Assembly (NCBI GenBank): GCA_008711295.1
Contig: VUYV01000035.1
Coordinates: 4,622,161 to 4,686,160 of the forward strand
Direction: 5' to 3'
Length of the DNA: 64,000 nucleotides
From: Anarhynchus alexandrinus
Lineage: Eukaryota > Chordata > Aves > Charadriiformes > Charadriidae
Numbering within the stretch: position 1 is the first letter of the stretch; every line of letters starts with the position of its first letter. The notes below the pieces were generated by a model that did not search any database, had not been told where the DNA came from, and worked only from the letters and a program-made list of their open reading frames with translations. A program made the position numbers and the translations under genes. This document shows, piece by piece, positions 11,301 to 25,707 of this stretch.

Positions 11301-14300
11301 TGCACTGCAAGAAGTCTAAAAGACATTTTTAAGGATTCTGGATACACCCTTACACACCTACCCCAGACTGTTCCCACCATCTCAACTCAGGCAACTCCTC
11401 CGCAGTGACTTGTAGCTCTGATTGACCTGAGCTGGAAAAGAGCAGAGCTGCCCAGGAGTTCAGTGTGTTGTTGTTGAGTGTTTTTTTGGTGTGTGTGTGG
11501 GGGATGTGTTTTTGTTTTTTTTTTTTTTATTATTTTTTAAAAGCTGTTGCTCTACAGAGTGCTTCCAAAAACTCCCAGCAGATCTATAATAAACAAGAGC
11601 TACTTTTGAAAGCCACTCGGCATACTTGTTTAAATAACCTCTTACTCTTCAATTGTCTTGTTTTTCTCAGGGCTGTCATAGAGAGGAAGATATGGATGAG
11701 TTAGCGGTGTGTCAGGGAGTATAGATGAGAGGGAAGTAATTTACTCTGTTCTTGAAAGCATTTAGTTTTGACCTATTTCTTCGGCGTACGTAGCTACAGC
11801 ATCTCTCTGTTCCTTCACGTCAGTTTGGACGCTGGGAAGAGCATCCCGCAGCAGAGGCAGTGCAGACATGGTTAATGCTGTACTGCCTGGGACTAGAGGA
11901 GTATCTGTCATGTTCAATGCATCTTGCGAAAGCGGACACCTTGTAGCAGGGAAGTCAATAGGTTGTTTAGTTATACTGAGCTTCTAGAAGGCAAAACCTC
12001 ATTTTCACCTCTCTAAAGAAGGGAAAGGTCTTAGATATCAGTGCATTAGATCTTAAGAATGTCCCATCAAAACACAGGCTGCCGTAAAGGTTGTTACCTT
12101 TTAAGAGAAATGTCTTACTGAAATCACCAAGGTCTTTGCTCTCTCCCTCATATGAGAAAGGTGATGAATGAAAGCAGGCGGTGGGTTCTTAGACTGTTTT
12201 CCCCAAACATAACACAAACCTTCTCTCGCTGGTGCATTCCAGCTTTCTTTGCACTTAACTAGAAAACTGCAAAACAAGAGATAACAGGTGAATGATGCCA
12301 GGCCAGGCTGTCTCTGAGTTTTAACCATCAAAAGGCTTCTTCAGCAGAAGTAGCATTACAAAAAGACCAAGTCAGCACATACAATGTGGATCAAGAGCTA
12401 CAAACTCCAGCCCTTCTAGAAGGTACAAATGCCACTGAAGACTTTGCTCTGGATATTTTTTTCCTGTCCTTGCTGAAACACACAGCTTTATTCCCGACAC
12501 ACACAACACATCCATCCTTTTCAGATATCTCTAACAATTACTCTATTCACACTGGAAGGCAGCATTGCCAGTAGAATAGTTTTAATTGTAGCAGTATATT
12601 AACTAAACATACTAATTAACTGATGCAACCTTTTATTGTCCCACATTTCCACTACCATACAGCCTGCTGTGCTCTAACAATACTTCAAAAATCTGACTTG
12701 TTTTGTCTCTCCTGGCTTTTAAATACCTTTGCATTCCCATTTGTGGCTTTGTATAGGGATACACATGCAAAAACAAGTAAACATTCACTTTGCAGACACC
12801 TTCGTCTTCTTCTGAATGTAGCCCTCAAAAGTTGGGTTTCTAAAGCCTTAACCCAAGTGATGACAACATCGAAATACAGCTACAGTAATCCCAGGTAGCT
12901 GATTCCAGTGACGGCAACAACAAAGCAGGGAAAGGAGGGAAGTAAAAAGTAACCAGCTCAAATAATATTTGCTGAAAAGGCGATCCTAAGTGTTATTAAC
13001 CTGATTCTCCTCTGCCATCAAAATTAGGCTGAGGTATCTCTGGTTCAGTGAGAATCAGACTCTGAAAGGTAACAAAATCCTTTCTGTTAACAAGCCCATA
13101 AACTAATGGCACTTGAAAAACTCAGCGCAGCAGGCTTTATGACCCGCAGTGAAAACAGATTAGACGCGATGCAAGGGCAAAGAGAGTCCCCTCAAACCTC
13201 ATCTTCAGCTGCAAAGCGCGTTCCTGTGATGAGCAGGCTTTGGTTTGCAGCCCAGTACCCTCTTCTGCATCTCCCCGTACACTTGTGGTTCAGCGGCAAG
13301 TTTACAATATTGGGAGAATAAAGCCCAAAAAACCAACCAAACACCTTTTTGTTCAAATGTCATTTTGTCATTTCAACAAAGGCTGGGCTGTGCCCTGACT
13401 TCTGGCTTCATCCAGCAATCTACATGTCTTCCAAGTTGCTCTGGTCCTTTCCAGAGGCGTTTAAAAGTTGTGTGGTGTTAGTACTGGATGAGCACTGATT
13501 TCAGTGGGGAATTAGTACATGTTCTGAATGGAGAAGATATGCTTTGTATACAGCCAGGGCTTGCAGGAAAGAGCTCTCCAGGATTTCAGGTGAATGCATT
13601 CCTAATTAATCTAAGGGGAAGGACAGTGTTCAGTGCCCTCTAAGCACTGCCACAACAACATTGTCATATCCATCATTCATATCATCGGTTCAGCAGTCCC
13701 TTTCTTCTTGCATGCAAAGAGGGGGCTGCAGAGATAACAGATTTAATCCCAGAAACCATAGCTAAGAGAGAAAAGCAGGATGAGGCTCCACTCCAGCCTG
13801 AGCATTTCTTAGCCTTCTGAATGTCTGGTTGCTGAATTTGCCGAATTTCTGCACTTGCCTGTTGGAAGCAGCCTGAGGACCCTTGTTATTTTGCACAGAC
13901 AATCCTGCAGCCTTTAGGGGCATATTCACTCCTCGCTGCCATCTTGAGCCCATCTGAGAATAAGATAAAAGTCTCTGTCCCCTTTTCTCTCCCACCTCTC
14001 AGTAGAAATTTTCCTAACTTGCTGTCTGATGAGGCCATTTTTATTCTTCCTGGCCATCTCCTAGAGGTGAAAATGGGACCTCTGCTGAGCATCATCATCC
14101 TAGGCTCAAGGCTTGTAATGAAAACCTGAAATTCCTTCTATTTAAGGCCAAGGAGGTCCCTAATGGACTAAACCGCCTGAGAGGTGGCAGGAATGGCTCT
14201 GCTGAAAAGCACTGTGGCAGCCGGCAAGGACCGTGTGCTGACCTAATGTCCACAACAGCCAGCAAGACCTGTGGACCTCAGACATGGAACAAACTCCCCT

Positions 14301-14970
14301 CATTTGCACTTTGTCCTCCTCAAGCTCATATTCAGCTTTTCCCTACCTACAAGGCCAGTGGAATCACCAGATTTCTGCAGCTGCCCTTTACCTTCATGGA
14401 TTTTCACCTCTAAAATAGGGATTCTCCTACTGAGACCTCTGTATTCTGCAAACTAACTGCTATAGATATATAGTCTTTTGCAGCCAGTGCCATGTTCCTC
14501 CCACCTGTGCACAAAGGCAGTGGCACAAAGCAGACTCGATGCCCCCAGTCTGAGGGTGAGCCCAGTTTGAGCATCACACTGTCAGGGCAGCACTGGCAGC
14601 ATCTTCCCAGCCCCTGCTGAGAACACCAGGGGGGAGATGCAAATTTGCAAAGGAGCAGACATAAAGCCAATTTTAAAATGAATGTTGGCCTCAGACTAAC
14701 AGGGAAAATGCACCATTGGCTTTGATTTTTAAATACATTAGTTCTCTCAAAGACTGAATCAATGGAAAAAGGAAACTGAGCGATGGATAACCCTTTACTT
14801 GCTTAGGGATAGGATTTACCCTCGCTCTGTCTGGCAAAGGTATGGCTTGCTCTTGGGTGACTGTGTGCTATTGCATTTCCCTCTCAGCAGCTGTGCCTGC
14901 TCCCATGTCCCAGGTAACCACCAGGATGTTCATGTACTAAAAGTAGGTACCAGCATGGTCTGGATTGGTG
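8399..14970. other. intergenic DNA, no supported gene
   Basis: This stretch between the LTR and the first CR1 copy has no convincing coding frame. It contains a 15-C homopolymer at 9211-9225, a T run at 9322-9337 and a GT/T-rich tract at about 11466-11539. About 10270-10680 is unique and A-rich with several AT-rich motif clusters. Nothing else stood out. Confidence 0.6.
9211..9225. repeat. 15-base C homopolymer
   Basis: Fifteen consecutive C on the plus strand (G on the minus strand). Such runs are unstable and often miscounted in sequencing. Confidence 0.9.
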
Positions 14971-15345
14971 AGAATCGTAGAATCATGGAATAGTTTGGGT
15001 TGGAAGGGGCCTTTAAAGGCCATCTAGCCCAACCCCCCTCCAATGAGCAGGGACATCTTCAACTAGAGCAGGGTGGTCAGAGACCCATCCAACCTGACCT
15101 TGGATGTTTCCAGGGATGAGGCATCTGCCACTTCTCTGGGCAACCTGTGCCAGTGTTTCACCACCCTCATTGTAAAAAGTATCTTCCTTCTATTTAGTCT
15201 AAATCTATCCTGTGTTAGTTTAAAAACCATTACCCCTTGTCCTATCATAACAGGCCCTACTAAAATGTCTGTCCCCATCTTCCTTATAAGCCCCCTTTAA
15301 GTATTGAAAGGCCACAATAAGGTCTCCCCAGAGAGAAGCATCCGT
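14971..15345 (-). mobile_element. CR1 LINE 3' fragment, frameshifted
   Basis: The 3' end of a chicken-repeat-1 LINE lies in minus orientation. At the plus-strand left edge is the complement of the octamer-type tail (AGAATCGTAGAATCAT), then GGTTGGAAGGGGCC, CAACCCCCCTCC and CTCTGGGCAACCTGTGCCAG, all hallmarks of CR1. On the minus strand the C-terminal end of CR1 ORF2 (reverse transcriptase protein) is readable: [16 protein letters not shown] and, in a second frame, [20 protein letters not shown]. The frame changes near 15235, so this copy is broken. It is 5'-truncated, as nearly all CR1 copies are. Confidence 0.92.
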
Positions 15346-18300
15346 GAAAAATCTCAGAAGGTCTATATGCACTTGTATTTCAAAATAAAACAAAATAAGG
15401 AATTTCAAAATTTCCACAGAAGCGTAATGTTAAGGAGAAAGATTGCTTGAAGGCAATCAAAGCATTTAATTTTGATAAAAGTCCAAATACTCCAATTTAT
15501 TTTATATGCTGATAGAATTCAAGCTACAGTTTCCCAAAGAAAAGTCAAAATGATCCAATTCCAACAAGACACTCTGAGCTCATAAGATACTGTTTGAACA
15601 AAATGCCACTGAAATTGAGATATTCCCACAAGAAGTCAAAATTTTGAGGAAATGACATTTTTTCCTGATGGGGAATAGTCTGACTGGCAGTATTTATCAG
15701 TTTGTCTTTGCACTTTGCATGCACAACTCAAAGGTGTTTGTGTGGAAGGACAAATGCCACGTCATGAAGGAGCTGAAATCCACCACGTTAGAGAGGAGAT
15801 ACCTGCTGGGGACCGAGCTTCCTCCTCGTCCTGCTGAAGGTTGACTCATGAAAGCAAGGTAGGTCTTGGTGTGCGACACCTCTGCCAAGCAGGCTGTAAA
15901 GATCAGTCATTTTTCCCCTCTATCCCTCATTTATCAGCCTCCATCTGGTTATCTTTTGTGTAGATCACAGGCACTTCTGTTGGCAAAGTTTGCAGAGCAC
16001 TCGTCTCCGTTATGGCTCGCTCGGTGGCGGGGACCGGAGGTGTTGCCGCGGCAGGGCTCACAGATAACTGCATCGCTTGGGAACGTGCTGAGCACTTTCC
16101 TTCTGCCCTGTACAAAAGCAGCCCGACACCGGGTGCCTGCACACACCGAGCTCCACGCGCACGGCTCCCCGCTGCTTCCACCGCATAAACTGTCCCCTGC
16201 CAGACAGAAAGCAGGGACCCGTTTGGGAGCGGTGAACGGGCAGGAATTTATCTCGCTTATGGAAGCGGCGATGGCCAATAGTACCGTGCTAATGAAGTGG
16301 TGGGTAACGCGGCAGCATTTTAAAGGCCTTTAGGGATCTGCAAAATGCACAGGTGCCCAAACCCTTTGTCTCAGCATCCGCAGCGCGGGAACATGATTCA
16401 GCACGTGGCTGCCGGGAACACACCTGCTGTTCAAAACCAAGATCTGAAAGAGAAACCTTCAGCCTCCCAGCCTGCTGAAAGCACCTCTCTGATCTCATTA
16501 CCTCGTACCAGCCACATGAACTGGGATCTGTCCCTATGGAGGGGAGAGACGGACAGCAGGAGGTATGGATGGAAGAGCCGGGGATCAGCAGGCAGCTGCC
16601 TCTAGTGGAAAAACCTCATTTTCCTGGTAACGAGACCTCTGTGGATTTGCAGTGAGGAGACCGTGTGGTCCAGGGCTGCTCAGGATCAGCCAGGACACAA
16701 GCTGCAAACAGCTCTCTGAAGACAGGCAGTTCCTGCTCTTGCAAGGCACAAACCCATGGTCCTGCCTGGCCCACATTTGTCACAGGAGGGAGGGGAAACC
16801 AGAGACAAGGGACACATCCTTAATTGTGCCCTGCTATGAACAAAATGGGATCTGTCTTCCCTGACTGGCTGGGCAGGGCTCTTCAAACATGGTTTCTGAT
16901 ACAAAAGTTCACAGTTCCAGTGGCATGTTTTATTCTGCCAGTATTATCCACTGCTGACCTCCAGATCGCTCTTTGCACAAGCCTTACTCCAGTAAGCACA
17001 CATCCTAGGGCATGCTCTGGTAGCAAGCACAGGAACACCAGAATACAAAACCAAGACAAATTCTTTTAAGCCTAAACAACTACACGTCATCCAGCCAGCT
17101 CAAAGGCACCATAAAGGTCACCTGAGGCTTCAGGAGCTGAGCAAACCTGATGCAGAGCTGAGACCTTCTGCAAAGCATGTTCCTGGATACACAATGACCT
17201 TCTCAGCTTGCAGCTCCCCAAACTTCATCACCAGTCACTGCCTTTGGCCAAGCCCAGGCTCAGAAGACCACAGGCAGGCTGGCCTCGGGAGGGCTGCTAG
17301 GATCTCACCATCCCTAGGGTGATGGTGAGACCACCACGACAACAAGACTTACCCAAGGTCCAGGGACAGCAAGGGGGAGATGCATCAGAGAGGGCTGAAG
17401 GAGGCAGATAAACTTCTGCTGTTGATGTGACCCCATCTGCGAGTCCTTTCTAATTAAAGCAGGGCTCACAGCACAGCCACACACACAGCCCTGCTGCTAA
17501 TTAGAGACGGCTGAGCACTGACACATTAACCTCCCAGTCTCGAAACATTAACTTTACCAGGTGTAATATCTTCTAGCTGACATAAAGGTTAATAATCTGC
17601 ATCCAAAACAGAATCCAGCTTGGTAAATACCCAATTAACCGGGTTTTGTCAGAGGCAGCAGCAAAATGCAAGGTCTGGGAGGGCTGAAGGGAAGCCCCAA
17701 AAAGCTGGGTATGTTGTGTACTGGTGCGCGCACCCACCGCGGGGGACAGCCCAGGACCTGTAAGGAACGGCCAGTGGAGCACGCAGGAGCGATGCCTTCA
17801 GAAGGCATCTGCGTAGGCTCCAACGCCAGCAGTAGCTAGGCTGAGGGAAAGCAATAAAATGAAATAAATAAAGGATTCTTTGCTGTCAATGTTTAGCAAA
17901 ATATTTTTTCCAGCCTTTCTCCTTCGCTCCCTCCTTCTGAACCGTTCACCAAAGGTTTCTATTGTTTGAAAGTGAATTCAAAGCAACAGTGGTTGGATTC
18001 AAGTGGTGTGCAGTAAAATGGAAGGGTTTTTTTCTCTAACTTTTAATCTTTGTTTTGCCCTCTGCCTTCCAGAAGAGGGAACTGGAACAGGGAAGGATGA
18101 AAAATGAAACAAACAAGGAATAACTGAATATTCAACTTGGTTTGAATGTAATTGCCTCATTTAGCATCATTTTGTAGAAAATTATTCTTTCTGTACAACA
18201 GATTTGAAACATTTAAAACTAATGAGTGCTTACTTTCACTCTGACCAGTGCCACAGCTAGAACAAGTGGAAATGGGCATCATCACATTCTCACGAACATG

Positions 18301-21300
18301 CCACTCCGCTGGCCCGACCCCATGGCACTGGGCGCTTTGATGGAGATGAAGGGAGAAGACTCCGCAGCTCTGGGAGCACGAACAGCTGCAGGGGCTCAGG
18401 GTGCTTTGCAGGGCTCAGCCACTTCACTCAGCCGTTGCTATTTTAGCTGAAAGCTCTTTTTTTCCCTCCACAGCTGAACCGACACAAAGAGCGTCAGACA
18501 CATTCGTCATCAACGAGACATGCAGCATTTTTCCCAACTGCTGAACTCATGTTGCCTCTGAGCTTCTCCTCATCCTACTGTCTTCCAGGTGTTCAAGTTC
18601 CCCCATTCTGCAACCATCCACAATGTTCTTGTTCTCCCTCTCCTTTTCTACAACCATTAATTAAACTTAATCTTCCCCTTTCCAAAAATCTGCCTTAGCT
18701 GCTCTGTCACAACCACTTCTTCACCGGGACCTCTCCTCTGGAGGCACTGCATATGCACGGGAACACGTTCAGCCCCACTGCCATTTCTAGCAAACTTTCA
18801 ACCCCTGCATCAAATCTCCAACCCAAAGTCTCAACTCTGCTTTTACTGAAACTGAAAACTTTCTGGGAGAGACAGAGTACCAGCCCAGCCAGCCAAGCTG
18901 GCAGAACCAAAGAGATCATCCAGTGAGACAGGAGAAGAATGAAAATAGTGTTTTTAATATCATTTACAGCAAACTTACAGTATGTATTTCACATCACATA
19001 TTTCTAAACTGCTCATCTGGAAAATATAAGCTGCAAAAATACAGAACACAGTACTCAAAATATATCGAGCATGTGGTTTCTCTTTCTTTCTTTCTTTTTT
19101 TTTTTTAAATCAATTGTACAGCGAAACATTTACTTTTCCAAACCAGGTTTTGGTTTATTTCGGAAGTGCTGCTACACATCTGCAAAATTACCAGCAGTCA
19201 AACCAGCACACTTCAAAGACTTTTCCGAGGACCACTTTCCCTTGGGCACTGTAGGAAAAGACTAACCTGCAGCCCAAGGCAGGGGAGAGGCACCTGGGCT
19301 CATCTAGGTCCCATGCACACTGCTACGGACCACCTGTGGAGATGTCCTACCCAGGAAGAACTTTCCTCACGTACAGCCACCCACAAATGCTGCTCTGCCC
19401 AAGTGACTATGAAGACCAGCAATGGTATGAGGGACAAACGTCACTGCCTGGTCTGGTACGGAGGCAGGTAGATACTCCTCCGATATTGTGAACCCTGCAC
19501 AGAGCTCTGTGGGGGAGTTTCGAGCCATAGGTGTGACAAACTGCCTGGGGTGGTCTTGTTCCTCCAACAAGACAATCAATGTGGAAGCACCCTCCACACA
19601 CCGATGGAAGATCACGTCCACAAACCACCCGCCAGAGAATTCCTGAGCTTCTGAAGACCGGACAAAACTCATCAAGATCCTAGTTAAGAGATGCATCAGG
19701 ATTTGGAGGGCAGGTGGCAGACCTGCCTCACTGAAATGTGTTAATTCTGTTATTACACCATGGAGAAACATGAGAATGGAGGAGGGAGAGGGTTAAGGAA
19801 CAAAGTATGTTCCTAATATTCTTATTAGACAAAAACCCAGCCCCTCAATGTTTGCAAGAGCCACAGAGGGGCCAGCTGGTTGACTTAAGGACAGGAGAAC
19901 TTTCCCAATCTGCTTTGAATTTTAAGCTCTCGTTTGCTCAGCTGTAGCTGCTGCTAAGGGACCTCAAGGGTGGAGAATAACCAGGTGACACAGGCAAGGC
20001 ATATGATCCTGATCAACCTCTGCATCAGGAAAACAAGCCAAGAGAAATCAGCCAGACTAAAACTTTGCTTTTCCTCCACCATGAATGAAGCACGGCCACG
20101 GACTGGCTGGGCAGCAGTGTCGCTTCTGCTCACAAACCCCGTCAAGTCACGAGCTGCTCTCCTCCTGCATATTTAAGCTGCCCCCGCCACTCCCTCCAAT
20201 CTGGCTGGTTTTCATACGGTGCTTGTGTCTCCTCTATACAAGGCAAAAGGAATTTTAACATTTTCTTACTGCCAACATTTTCCATCTAATGCCATTTATG
20301 CATTTCTAGCTCACACGACCCCAAATGTCCCCGTGCCTGGAATGTGATATAAGGACATACAGCAGGGAAAAAAAACATTTCTGCAGACTGCATTTGACTT
20401 GTATCAAAATCCTAACAAACACCACATTTATTGTACTTTATTTACACGGTAGTCACGTATAATATAATACAATACAGCGTTCCATTTGCAGTGGTAGGCA
20501 CTATGGGTTTTAAAAGGTCACAGCTCTTCCCCCTGCTCCCATCCCCTCCCCTCCTCCCTACGGACGTGGTACCCACGCCAACCAAGAGCTCCCCTTTGCA
20601 TGGTCCCAGCGCTGCTGCGGTTTTCCGCTGAACCCTGCTCCGAGATGGCTCCTTCCCAAAAGCAGACGATGGGAGCTGCTTTCACGGGCTAACACGGAGA
20701 CTCCCAAACTTTGGTGGTCACAGACCACTGGCAACCCTTGACATTTGTCAGGGATGGTTATGCATAGCCTCATCACTGTGCTTTGCACCGAAAACACTGT
20801 GAAGGCAATGTGGGGCCGTAGCCGAGCTACAGACCTCTGAGCACAGCTTATAGGCCACCTGCGATCGACAGAGCACAGTTTTGGTCCCACTGCGCGTAAG
20901 ACTTTAGGAAAACGGCTGTGAGTCTTCAAGAGGGACCATCCTCCTCCGATCAGGCAGGAAGCGTCGTGGGCGAAGAACAGGGGGCATTTCTTCCTTTCAA
21001 GTTCACACAGTTAAGAGTTGTGAGGCACCAAAAACACAGCACTGAGATGTAGTTTACAGTGAGGGGTAAATGCACTGGTATTTGTGCGATGTCATACTGT
21101 AAAAGAAAAGGGTGTTGAAGGGCTAAGCTACACATGGCAGGGAAAGATGCCTTTTGCTGTCCTACCAACTGGCAATTCAATTGGGAAGAACTAAGACATG
21201 TTAGGCCATACGCGACTCTCTGATTCCCGAGAGATTTTTCCTTCCGATCTAAGAGCTGTGCAAATACTGCAAATAAAATTTGCACCACCTGCTTCACCTT

Positions 21301-24300
21301 AGTACCAATTTGTTTTTGTCTGGGTTCGTACCCTTCTTGTGTTTGCTCTCAGTAATTACTCAAATGAATGCATTAACTGGTAGGAACACAGGAAGAGGCA
21401 GAGAATTTCAAGCATCTGTGAGAGAATATTCCTGGAAAGTGGACTGAGTTGGAAGCCAGCACTTTGGCTGTCCTGGAGCAGTGTATGTCCAGTGGCACTC
21501 TGCCCACTGGCACTGAGTAAAGATCCTCTTACTCAATTCCTAATCACATACTTTTGAACTAAATATTTGCACTGATGAGTTTGTTCCAGCCTAGGGAACT
21601 CAGGGAGCAGAAATATCGCCCACGATTTCTATGTCCAGTCAGAACAAACCAACACATATGAATTATGAGAAAGCTTTTCTGAACCCATTCAGACCACAGA
21701 TGATATGCAGAAACAACCTTGCAAATACATTGGAGGCATTTTCTTGGTTTTCTCAGCAATTCGCAAGGAAGAAATAAAAGGGAGAATTCATTTATGAAGT
21801 TGCTATAAATTATTTGCCGAGTTGGACTTGACAAGTTTCTTATTGCTTTCTGCCATTTGCAGACACCAACTTTGTGTAGAACAAGCCCAGTACTACAAAG
21901 TGTCATGGTATTGCTAATCTTTTACTTTTGTAGAGTGTGACACTCTGCTCTGCCGCACTTAATCTGAAGAAAGTGGGGGAAACATCGCAAACTCCTGTTA
22001 TCCCAAAGACCCCATCCCTGGAGTCACTCCATTCATCAAACAAATAGAGCCTTGCCTGTTTTGGCAAGCGGAACAGCATATACACTACACACATCCTACA
22101 GTTCCACTCCTGCAGCCATCTAAGAGGATTCCTCTGTCCACGTGGTTTCTCCTGAATTCCCAGTGTCCTTTCAGGACTGAGGGATGCTCATGGCCAAGGA
22201 GCTGTGGCAAGACTGAAGCTGAAAGAAAAGTGGTCCACATTCACATTCCGTCAAAGAAAACACCAGTATTGCTTCCCAGCAGACAGAGTCTCCTCCTGCT
22301 CCACTGGATTCAGGGAACAGACAATGGCCAAAGATTTTACTTGGCATCACTAGTTAATAAAGAAGTACCTAATGTCTAAGAACCACTGAAAGGCCATTTT
22401 TCAGTGAAGCAATTGTATTAAGACTCAGATTGGCTAAAAATGTCAATGGAATGATAGAAAACATCTTTTGCAGCCTAGAAGTAATAGACTCAGTGCATAA
22501 AAGCAGAACAAACTATAATATTTTGAGCATACGTAATCCTAAGTGAGACCTACTGGCATCCCAGGCAAATTTAAATGCCACTCAATAGCTCTGAACACGT
22601 TGTATTGACTTGGTAGAGTGGAGCTGTGCTTTGCCATCAGGAGGAAGGAAGAACTGTGGCTGGAGAAAGGACAACAATGGTCAGTTTGGAAGAAATGCTC
22701 AGAAACTGTGGGTCTCAGGAGGGTAGGACAGGTAGGGCTATCCAGGGGAATGGAAGGGTGGGTAATCCTTTCAGGGACTCCAGCCACAATGCCCAAGTTG
22801 TTCCTTTCCTCCTTGGATCAATCTCAACCATCAGACAAGTGAAGTTGAGCCTGGCTCATGCCAAAGGTTCCCATCACACAATTGCCCATCTTAATAAACT
22901 GCTGCCTACATTCATACCAATTGTATCTTGGCTGCCTTGTGGGGACAGGGGAGTGTCATGTTGGAAGGAAAGGAGAATATCCAGAGCCTCCTGGAGTTGC
23001 TGCCAACAGAAAAGGCGAGTGGCAGCAGTAGCATGGGATGTTGGCAGAGGTGAACTCAGATTTAGGTGGGAAAAGCAACTCCTAAAGCAAATGGGAACAG
23101 GTCAGTATTATTGCTATATTCAGGGGTGCTCTGCCTTACGCCCAGAAAGCCTGTGAGCTTTGCAGACATGAATCAGATCTGGAGAGAGAAGAACAACAAA
23201 CCTGCTTCTGCCTGCAAAGATAGTTCACGTGAAATTAGGGGGATAGACAAGCATGGCTGTGCCTAAAGGCAGAATGGGAATCAGTCTGGAAACCCTAGTG
23301 AATAAAGAAACAAAGCTGTTATCACATCAGACCAGTGAAGCATTTGCATATGTCTTTTAATGCTGACAATTCCCCATGTCACCTGCCAAGAATGAAACAA
23401 ACATCGCACCAAGATTGTCCAAGTCTTAAGAAAATACTGAGCCCAAGACACCCAGCTGTGACAAACTCGCACATGGCAGCAACAGTCGTGGCTGACTCAG
23501 GGGCTAAAGCTTCACAGTGCTGGTAGCCTCCAGGTTGTCTCAGGTTTGCTGTGGAGCAGAACTGCTGGTTACGAGATGGAGTCACCTGTCCGTCTCCCAG
23601 GACCTCGTTTACTGAGAAAAAAATGTGTGTCTGACTGAGACACAAAGGTAAACCTGAAGTACATTGCCTCCAACAGCAATCTGATGAACACAAAACTCTG
23701 ATGGGAATAGGAGGGACTCCAAATCTCATTCATTACCTTAATTTTTAATTATTTTTTTTTTCCAAGAAAAAAATGCCAATGCATCTCAGCCATTTGGAAA
23801 TACTCCAATCACTTTCCAAATGTCTGCAGACCAGCAGTTCAATTCTGAAGCATTTTGAAGCATAGCTAACTCAGCTAATTGAAGGTAATTCCTCTCTGCA
23901 TCTTTCCCTTTTCACCTTCCCAGCAAGGTGAGACTCAACTGAGATTAATAATAGCAGCACTAAAGAGTTCAGTGCATCTTGCAGGGGTATGGCAGTGTGA
24001 GGCCCCTGTTAGTTGAATTCCTAAGGAATGGAAGGTTCGTCTAGGTAATTCAAGTGATTTCGGTCCCACTATACATCCAAGATGTGCTGGGCAAAGTCAG
24101 AAAAACGTATGATTTCAATATGTATAAAAAGAAGATTCTGAAAATGCATCCCCTTGTTGACAAGGATGCAAAGAAACCGATGGGACCGATGCTAGTGTCA
24201 TCTGCACCAATTTTAGATTGGGGTCCCCTTCTGATGCCACTGGGGCTACGCCAAGGTGGCATCTGTGCAAGGGAAAGGACACCCCAACCTGAAGTCACGC

Positions 24301-25707
24301 AAGGCAACTGGGCAATCCCATAGAGGCTGCTAGATCTCAAGTAGTTTATTTTTTCAAACATCCCATTCCTTAGCAGACAGCCATGCAGGGAACACAGTGC
24401 TTGGAAATGTCAAAACAACATTTTTGCTGAGACGGAGGTCTCAACAAAACCCTGAATTTCAATGCCCCTGAATACGGAGAAAAAATTCCCAACATTGGAT
24501 CTGGACTGCACAGCTCAGACCATGGCCCTGTTTCTGTTCCCAGGAATGGGCATTTTTCTAACTCCATCCTCGTTATTCAGTTTCCTGCACGGTTAAGGCA
24601 GTTGCGGGATGGAAGCGAAGTGCTGACAGGCGAAGGCCCATACAGCAATTTGGGAAGTGGGAGGATGTCTGAGACTCTTCATTCGTTATTCTATAACAAA
24701 AGTTGGGTCGCAGGCAAAACTGGCTTGTGGTTTTGAAATCAGAAAAAACAAAGAGCCTGCTGGGATGGATGAAGGTTTTGGTCTATGTGTCTTCTTTAAA
24801 CTAAAGCTCTGTTCTTGAATATGTACCAAAGCACTGACAGTAAAGCCCTTCATGATGCAGGCATCTGATACATCCTTAAAAAAAAAAAAAGAGTGGGATG
24901 GGGAGAGAGCTTTTCAAAAGTTGCATTTTTCAAAAGAAATAAAACAACGATCATGCAGGAATTTGAAGTTACAGCTCAGAAAGAATATAAGTAACCCCAT
25001 TCAACTGCGTCTCCCATACATACCAAGAGAAAAGATTAAATGAAATAAAAATAAACAAAACTAAAAATGAAAATGTTAAGCGCCCTGGAATCCTCTTTCT
25101 GTAACTCCGGTCAAGCGGGACTTTTGACTGTACTGACAAACCACAGCTCTTGAACACCGGGAGTTTGTTTTGCATCATGTCAGCGTGCTATTCTCCTTCA
25201 CCTTGGACTTTCAGAGAGAAAAAAAATGAAATTGTGAAAGGGGTTATAGAATTTCAAGCAATCAGGCTTTTAGAAAGTTTCTATTCTGTGACATTTGTGG
25301 TCGAGTCTGAATGTGTCTGTATAGTATAAAATTATGAGCTAACATTTGAAAAGACAGCAGTCTAAGTAATAAATTTTCAGAATGAAGAGAACTGTACAGA
25401 ATGATTTCAAAGGCTTATACTTGACAATTATACATATTTTATGAGACAGTTATGCACCCTGTGCCTTTTTTAAATTCATTGTTTTATGGGTGCAGTATCT
25501 CTATTTTAGCAGACAGGATATACTAAACCAATCTAATGGTCTAAAAAGCATCATTTACCACTCAACGTAACAATGGCACTGCATAGCTTAATAACCCTTT
25601 TTTTTTCCTTAAACTCCTTCATTAATCAAGTGATTCTTAACATGGCTGAAAACCAAGAATCAAATATCTGCAGTTACAATATTTGTTGAGTATTTGGCAC
25701 GGTGGAG
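15346..25707. other. intergenic DNA downstream of SLCO3A1, no supported gene
   Basis: No frame matches a known protein. A CpG-bearing patch lies at about 16000-16200, a unique AT-rich block with SOX-like motifs at about 17860-18210, a (TTTC)n/T tract at 19077-19106 and an A run at about 24878-24890. In mammals the next gene on this side is ST8SIA2; none of its exons were recognized here, so it must lie further left. Confidence 0.6.
19077..19106. repeat. (TTTC)n / T tract
   Basis: Four or five TTTC-type units followed by twelve T. A simple pyrimidine microsatellite. Confidence 0.8.

Noticed and set aside
14971..15345. Possible host gene encoding [18 protein letters not shown] protein
   Set aside because: This is the CR1 LINE ORF2 tail, recognized also by the repeat's 3' end; not a host gene.
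22626..23156. 176-codon plus-strand open frame downstream of the gene
   Set aside because: No recognizable domain, no conserved motif, and composition like the surrounding intergenic DNA.
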